Positions 42,555 through 46,369 of a stretch of 46,369 nucleotides of DNA are shown here, piece by piece. Under the pieces are notes generated by a model. The model did not search any database. It had not been told where the DNA came from and worked only from the letters and a program-made list of their open reading frames with translations. The translations under genes were made by a program, and so were the position numbers. The stretch comes from Proteobacteria bacterium UBA5122 (GTDB lineage Bacteria; Pseudomonadota; Gammaproteobacteria; Tenderiales; Tenderiaceae), in assembly GCA_002415485.1 (NCBI GenBank), contig DHYU01000081.1, forward strand, positions 1 to 46,369, read 5' to 3'. Position 1 is the stretch's first letter. The number at the start of each line of letters is the position of its first letter.

Positions 42555-43474
42555 TCCACCAGGCAAACGCGCAGGCCCTGCGCCAGGTTCTGCATCAGCT
42601 CAAAATACAGCTCCGCGCCTGGCGCCAACCCGGCCCCTGTGGGGTCCAATACCCCGGCGCGGGCACCGGTACCCTCCAGCACCACCTCGACCGTACTCGG
42701 AGAAAACTGTGGCTCACTGAACACGCAACGCACCCGCAGTTCGGCAATGCGCTGACGAATCTCCTGCAAACGTTTCGCCCCCGGCCGCCGCTCCGGGTCT
42801 ATCGTCAACGCACCGACGGCCTGCAGGCCATAGCGATGTTCAAAATAGTGGTAGGCATCATGGAAGACCAGATAGGGTTTGGCACGCAGCGGCGCCAACT
42901 GCTGCGCCAGTTCATTATCCAGGGCCTGCAAACGCGCTATGAGCTGTTCACCATTGGCACGGTAACGCGCATGATTGGGCGCATCGAGTGCTGACAAACG
43001 CACCACCAAGGCACGCACCGCCGCCTCGGCATTGCGCGGATCCAGCCAGAGATGACCATCAAAATCACCCTCGTGTTCATGATGGTGATGATGGCCGTGA
43101 TCATCATGCCCTTCCTGCCAGGCGCCACCGCTGCGGGCCTCCAGTAGCGACATGCCCGGCTGCGCCAGCAACATCAGCGATACATCATCCCGGCCCCGCA
43201 GCGGCCGCTGCAAAAACCCCTCGATCGATGGCCCCACCCACAGCACCAGATCGGCCTCGCTCAGCAGACGCGCCTGCGAGGGTTTGAGCATAAAATGATG
43301 GGGCGAGGCATTGCCGCTGACCAACAACTCCGGCGTCGCCACCCCTGCCATCACCCCGCTGGCCAACGAGTGCAGCGGTGCAATCGACACCACTACCTTG
43401 GGGCCAGCCGCCAGTCCAGCCACCGGCGCCGTCAGCCCCAGCGCCACCATCACAACCGCAATCAACTTCAACAT
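42551..43474 (-). CDS. znuA: Zinc ABC transporter substrate-binding protein ZnuA
   Basis: From the ATG at 43474 the protein is 307 residues with a signal peptide ending at GLAAGPKVV. Zinc ligands are H60 in SPHHFMLKPS and H141 in DGHLWLDPRN, with a His-rich loop (residues 123-134) between them, which marks zinc rather than manganese transport. It captures Zn2+ in the periplasm for ZnuBC. It diverges from zur across a Zur box. Confidence 0.92.
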   Translation of the reverse strand: MLKLIAVVMVALGLTAPVAGLAAGPKVVVSIAPLHSLASGVMAGVATPELLVSGNASPHHFMLKPSQARLLSEADLVLWVGPSIEGFLQRPLRGRDDVSLMLLAQPGMSLLEARSGGAWQEGHDDHGHHHHHEHEGDFDGHLWLDPRNAEAAVRALVVRLSALDAPNHARYRANGEQLIARLQALDNELAQQLAPLRAKPYLVFHDAYHYFEHRYGLQAVGALTIDPERRPGAKRLQEIRQRIAELRVRCVFSEPQFSPSTVEVVLEGTGARAGVLDPTGAGLAPGAELYFELMQNLAQGLRVCLVD

Positions 43475-43550
43475 CACAACGCAACCAATTGAAATAAAAT
43501 GATTTAAACAAAACCGCCAACACAGACATCCCTGCACAGGCAAGACATTA

Positions 43551-43565
43551 TGTTACACTATAACA
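43551..43565. promoter_or_regulatory. Zur box between znuA and zur
   Basis: TGTTACACTATAACA is a near-perfect palindrome (TGTTA...TAACA) resembling the Zur operator TGTTATANTATAACA. It lies 26 bases before zur and 77 before znuA, so Zur probably represses both directions when zinc is plentiful. Confidence 0.75.
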
Positions 43566-43590
43566 ACTTTTTCCCCCGAACGCCGCGATC

Positions 43591-44094
43591 ATGAGCCATA
43601 GCAGAGACACCGACGCCTTCAGCCCCCACGACCATCGACGCTGCATTCGCACCGCCATTGCCGAGGCCGAGCGCATCTGCCTCGAGCACAACAGCCGCCT
43701 GACCCCTCAGCGTCAGGCCGTGCTGGAACTGATCTGGAGCAGCCACAAACCAGTCGGCGCCTACGCCCTCCTCGAACAACTACGCGAGCTGGGGCACAAC
43801 GGCCAGCCACCCACGGTCTACCGTGCGCTCGACTTCCTGCTGCAACACGGCCTCATCCACCGCATCGAAAGCCTTAACGCCTACACCGGGTGTCGCCATC
43901 CGGGTGAACATCACACCGGCCAGTTCCTGATCTGTTCGCAGTGTCAGCAGGTGGCCGAACTCGACGACCCCAGCCTCGGCAGCCGCATTGAGGACAGCGC
44001 CGCCCGCCACGGCTTTGTCGCCGACAGCCAGGTGATCGAGATCCGCGGCACCTGCCCGCAGTGCCAGCAACAGGACAGCCATGAACCGCGATAA
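43591..44094 (+). CDS. zur: Zinc uptake regulator Zur
   Basis: A Fur-family repressor of 167 residues. The DNA-binding part has LTPQRQAVLELIWSSHKPVGAYALLEQL and PPTVYRALDFLLQHGLIHRIES. The structural zinc site uses C115, C118, C155 and C158 (CSQC, CPQC), as in Zur. It probably represses znuA and its own operon with znuCB through the box at 43551. The znuC start overlaps its end by 14 bases. Confidence 0.9.
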   Translation: MSHSRDTDAFSPHDHRRCIRTAIAEAERICLEHNSRLTPQRQAVLELIWSSHKPVGAYALLEQLRELGHNGQPPTVYRALDFLLQHGLIHRIESLNAYTGCRHPGEHHTGQFLICSQCQQVAELDDPSLGSRIEDSAARHGFVADSQVIEIRGTCPQCQQQDSHEPR

Positions 44095-44890
44095 TCCACC
44101 GCTGCTCGAAGCCAGCAACATCGACATCAGCTTCAACGGTCGCCAGGTGCTCGACCAGGTCAGCCTGCGCGTGCACCGCGGCGACATAGTGACCCTGATC
44201 GGTCCCAACGGCGCGGGCAAGTCGACCCTGGTCCGCATCGCCCTCGGCCTGCTCAAACCCGACCGCGGCCACGTGCGCCTCGCCACCGGCGTGCGCATCG
44301 GCTACATGCCACAACGCCTCAACATCGACGGCGTACTGCCGCTGACCGTGCGCCGCTTTTTGACGCTGGCCCAGCGCTGCCCGGAGGCAGAACTGTACAC
44401 CGCGCTGGAAGAGGTCGGCTGTCGCCATCTGCTCGACTCACCGATGCAAAGCCTGTCCGGCGGCGAGACCCAGCGCGTGCTGCTCGCCCGCGCCATCCTG
44501 CGCAAACCCGATCTGCTGATCCTCGACGAACCCGTGCAAGGCGTCGACGTCAACGGCCAGGAGGACCTCTACCGCCTGATCAGCCAGATCCGCGCGCGCC
44601 ACGGCTGCGGCATCCTGATGATCTCGCACGACCTGCACCTGGTGATGAGCGCCACCGACGAGGTCGTCTGCATCAATCGTCACGTCTGTTGCTCCGGCTC
44701 CCCCGACACGGTACGGGTCGACCCCAGCTACGTCGCCCTCTTCGGGCGTGCGCCGCTGCTGACACCGTACAGCCATCACCACGACCACGCCCACGATGCC
44801 CACGGCAACATCATCCTCGGCCCAGTAGACAAACAGGGGGCCAATCCGGCGGGCGAACACTCGTGCGGAGGAGGCTGCAACCATGGATGA
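44081..44890 (+). CDS. znuC: Zinc ABC transporter ATPase ZnuC
   Basis: The 269-residue ATPase has Walker A GPNGAGKST (41-49), signature LSGGETQRVLLARA, and LLILDEPVQGVD as Walker B. The C-terminal tail is His-rich (YSHHHDHAHDAHG), suggesting zinc binding. It powers import with ZnuB. It overlaps zur and znuB. Confidence 0.93.
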   Translation: MNRDNPPLLEASNIDISFNGRQVLDQVSLRVHRGDIVTLIGPNGAGKSTLVRIALGLLKPDRGHVRLATGVRIGYMPQRLNIDGVLPLTVRRFLTLAQRCPEAELYTALEEVGCRHLLDSPMQSLSGGETQRVLLARAILRKPDLLILDEPVQGVDVNGQEDLYRLISQIRARHGCGILMISHDLHLVMSATDEVVCINRHVCCSGSPDTVRVDPSYVALFGRAPLLTPYSHHHDHAHDAHGNIILGPVDKQGANPAGEHSCGGGCNHG

Positions 44891-45689
44891 TTTTTTGCTG
44901 CGCGCCCTGCTCGCCGGTCTCGGCGTTGCGATTATCGCCGCCCCGCTTGGCAGCTTCGTCGTCTGGCGGCGCATGGCCTATTTTGGCGACACCCTCGCCC
45001 ACGCCGCCCTGCTCGGTGTCGCGCTGGGCTTCCTGCTCGACGTCAATGCCACCCTCGGCGTCGCCGTCGTCTGTCTGGCGCTGGCCGTGATCCTGGTCGG
45101 CCTGCAACAGCAGCGCCGCCTCGCCAACGACACCCTGCTCGGCATCCTCTCCCACTCGACACTGTCGCTGGGCCTGATCGTACTCGCTCTGATGGAGACG
45201 CTGCGCGTCGACCTGATGGCCTACCTGTTCGGCGACATCCTCGCCGTTACCAGCACCGACCTGTGGTGGATCTACGCCACCGCAGCCATCGCCCTCGTCA
45301 TCCTGATCGTAATCTGGCGCCCCCTGCTGGCGATCACCGTGCACGAAGAACTGGCGCAGGTCGAAGGTGTGCCGGTGGTCTGGGTACGACTGGCGCTGAT
45401 GCTGTTGATCGCCTTGGTCATTGCGGTGGCGATGAAGGTCGTCGGCATCCTGTTGATCACATCGCTGCTGATCATCCCCGCCGCGGCCGCCCGCGCCTTC
45501 GCCCGCACCCCGGAGCAGATGGCGCTCATCGCCGCCGTCATCGCCTGCATCGCCGTCAGCGGCGGCCTGTGGGGCTCGCTGCAGTGGGATTTGCCCGCAG
45601 GGCCGGCCATTGTGGTCTGTGCCGCCACGCTGTTTTTCCTCAGCCCACTGTGGTCGATGTACAAACAGCGTCGGCCGCTGCCCGGTTAA
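44883..45689 (+). CDS. znuB: Zinc ABC transporter permease ZnuB
   Basis: The 268-residue protein has about eight membrane spans and the family motifs SFVVWRRMAYFGDTLAHAALLGVALGF and LLITSLLIIPAAAARAFARTP. It forms the channel with ZnuC. The start overlaps znuC by eight bases. It is the last gene of the zinc locus. Confidence 0.93.
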   Translation: MDDFLLRALLAGLGVAIIAAPLGSFVVWRRMAYFGDTLAHAALLGVALGFLLDVNATLGVAVVCLALAVILVGLQQQRRLANDTLLGILSHSTLSLGLIVLALMETLRVDLMAYLFGDILAVTSTDLWWIYATAAIALVILIVIWRPLLAITVHEELAQVEGVPVVWVRLALMLLIALVIAVAMKVVGILLITSLLIIPAAAARAFARTPEQMALIAAVIACIAVSGGLWGSLQWDLPAGPAIVVCAATLFFLSPLWSMYKQRRPLPG

Positions 45690-45758
45690 GACCTGCGGCG
45701 GGCGTCATTTTGAGGTAAAATGGCGCCCTTTCGATCCCAGATATCCACACCTTAACGA

Positions 45759-46369
45759 ATGCAAGATTCTGCCAAACGCATCATCGTCGGCATGTCCGGC
45801 GGCGTCGACTCCTCGGTCACGGCCCTGCTACTCAAACAGCAAGGCTATGAGGTCAGCGGCCTGTTCATGAAGAACTGGGAGGACTACCCCGACGGCGAAT
45901 GCCCGGCGGTGCAGGACTCGCAGGACGTGATGGCGGTCTGCGACCAGATCGGCATCGAGATGGACGGCGTCAATTTCGCCGCTGAGTATTGGGACCGCGT
46001 CTTCGCCTACTTCCTCGAAGAGTATAAAGCCGGGCGCACGCCCAACCCCGATGTGCTGTGCAACAAAGAGGTCAAGTTCAAGGCCTTTCTCGACTACGCA
46101 CTCGCCCACGGCGCCGACAAGATCGCCACCGGCCACTACGCCAAGGTCGAGCTGCGCGACGGCTACTACCGTCTGCTGAAGGCCGCCGATCACAACAAAG
46201 ACCAGACCTACTTCCTGTACACCCTGGGCCAGGCGCAACTGTCCAAGACCCTGTTCCCGCTGGCCGACCTGCCCAAACCCGAAGTGCGCAAGATCGCCGC
46301 CGACCACGGCTTCGTCAACGCCGACAAGAAAGACTCCACCGGCATCTGCTTCATCGGCGAGCGGCCGTT
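45759..46369 (+). CDS. mnmA: tRNA-specific 2-thiouridylase MnmA, 3' end missing
   Basis: The frame is open to the window edge (about 203 codons). It has the PP-loop GMSGGVDSSVTALLL, LFMKNWED, and PNPDVLCNKEVKFKAFLDYA with a catalytic cysteine. ATGHYAK and DQTYFLYTLGQAQLSKTLFPL also match. MnmA adds sulfur to U34 of tRNAs for Lys, Glu and Gln. In E. coli it lies next to nudJ; here the zinc locus separates them. Confidence 0.96.
   Translation, partial: MQDSAKRIIVGMSGGVDSSVTALLLKQQGYEVSGLFMKNWEDYPDGECPAVQDSQDVMAVCDQIGIEMDGVNFAAEYWDRVFAYFLEEYKAGRTPNPDVLCNKEVKFKAFLDYALAHGADKIATGHYAKVELRDGYYRLLKAADHNKDQTYFLYTLGQAQLSKTLFPLADLPKPEVRKIAADHGFVNADKKDSTGICFIGERP

Noticed and set aside
42988..43287. His-rich plus-strand frame opposite znuA
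   Set aside because: Its composition is produced by the antisense of the His-rich loop and neighbouring codons of znuA.

Overview
The window is chromosomal DNA of a Gram-negative gammaproteobacterium, probably a free-living environmental lineage. The evidence is the gene order trxB-aat-infA-clpA-clpS-csp and ftsK-lolA-rarA-serS, which echoes the 19-min region of Escherichia coli, together with LolA, many lipoproteins and outer-membrane barrels, a fused CysG and a Zur/ZnuABC zinc system. No species is assigned. I see no tRNA, rRNA, CRISPR array, insertion sequence or prophage. The first ~850 bases are clearly more AT-rich than the rest.

Left half (1-24700), accessory and envelope genes. A minus-strand gene appears to start at base 32 and runs off the left edge. 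It is followed by a small membrane protein, a cysteine-cluster protein, a CBS-pair protein, a cytosolic-SULT-like sulfotransferase with two paralogous outer-membrane barrel proteins, and a class V aminotransferase. Next is an operon of four lipoproteins (LPP20, LpoB-like, COG3014-like, LPP20). After that come an NhaR-type LysR regulator, a probable divergent small RNA with a strong terminator, a KefB-like CPA2 antiporter, and a divergent SelO-family protein that seems to lack the family's Lys/Glu pair. Further right are a DUF3943/DUF3187 envelope pair, a 39-residue membrane microprotein with its own promoter and terminator, a thioredoxin-fold protein, a DUF2156 protein, a hemerythrin, a stand-alone Nif11-domain peptide, a GT-C/TPR membrane protein and an ABC-F ATPase.

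Middle (24700-39150), housekeeping. The compact minus-strand cluster ftsK-lolA-rarA-crcB-DUF190-serS-cysG faces away from trxB-pilZ-aat-bpt-infA. Then come clpA and clpS (apparently leaderless) and a cold-shock gene. Aat, Bpt, ClpS and ClpA together form the N-degron pathway: two transferases add leucine or phenylalanine to proteins, ClpS recognises them and ClpA unfolds them.

Right end (39150-46369). A monomeric NADP-isocitrate dehydrogenase lies next to rluE-nudJ and, after an interruption, mnmA, which is cut by the window edge. The interruption is a complete zinc-uptake locus: znuA diverges from zur-znuC-znuB across a good Zur-box palindrome.

The least explained items are the NhaR-linked small RNA, the SelO-like protein, the four-lipoprotein operon, the Nif11 peptide and the 39-residue microprotein. 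All calls come from reading the sequence and recalling protein families. No database search was run.
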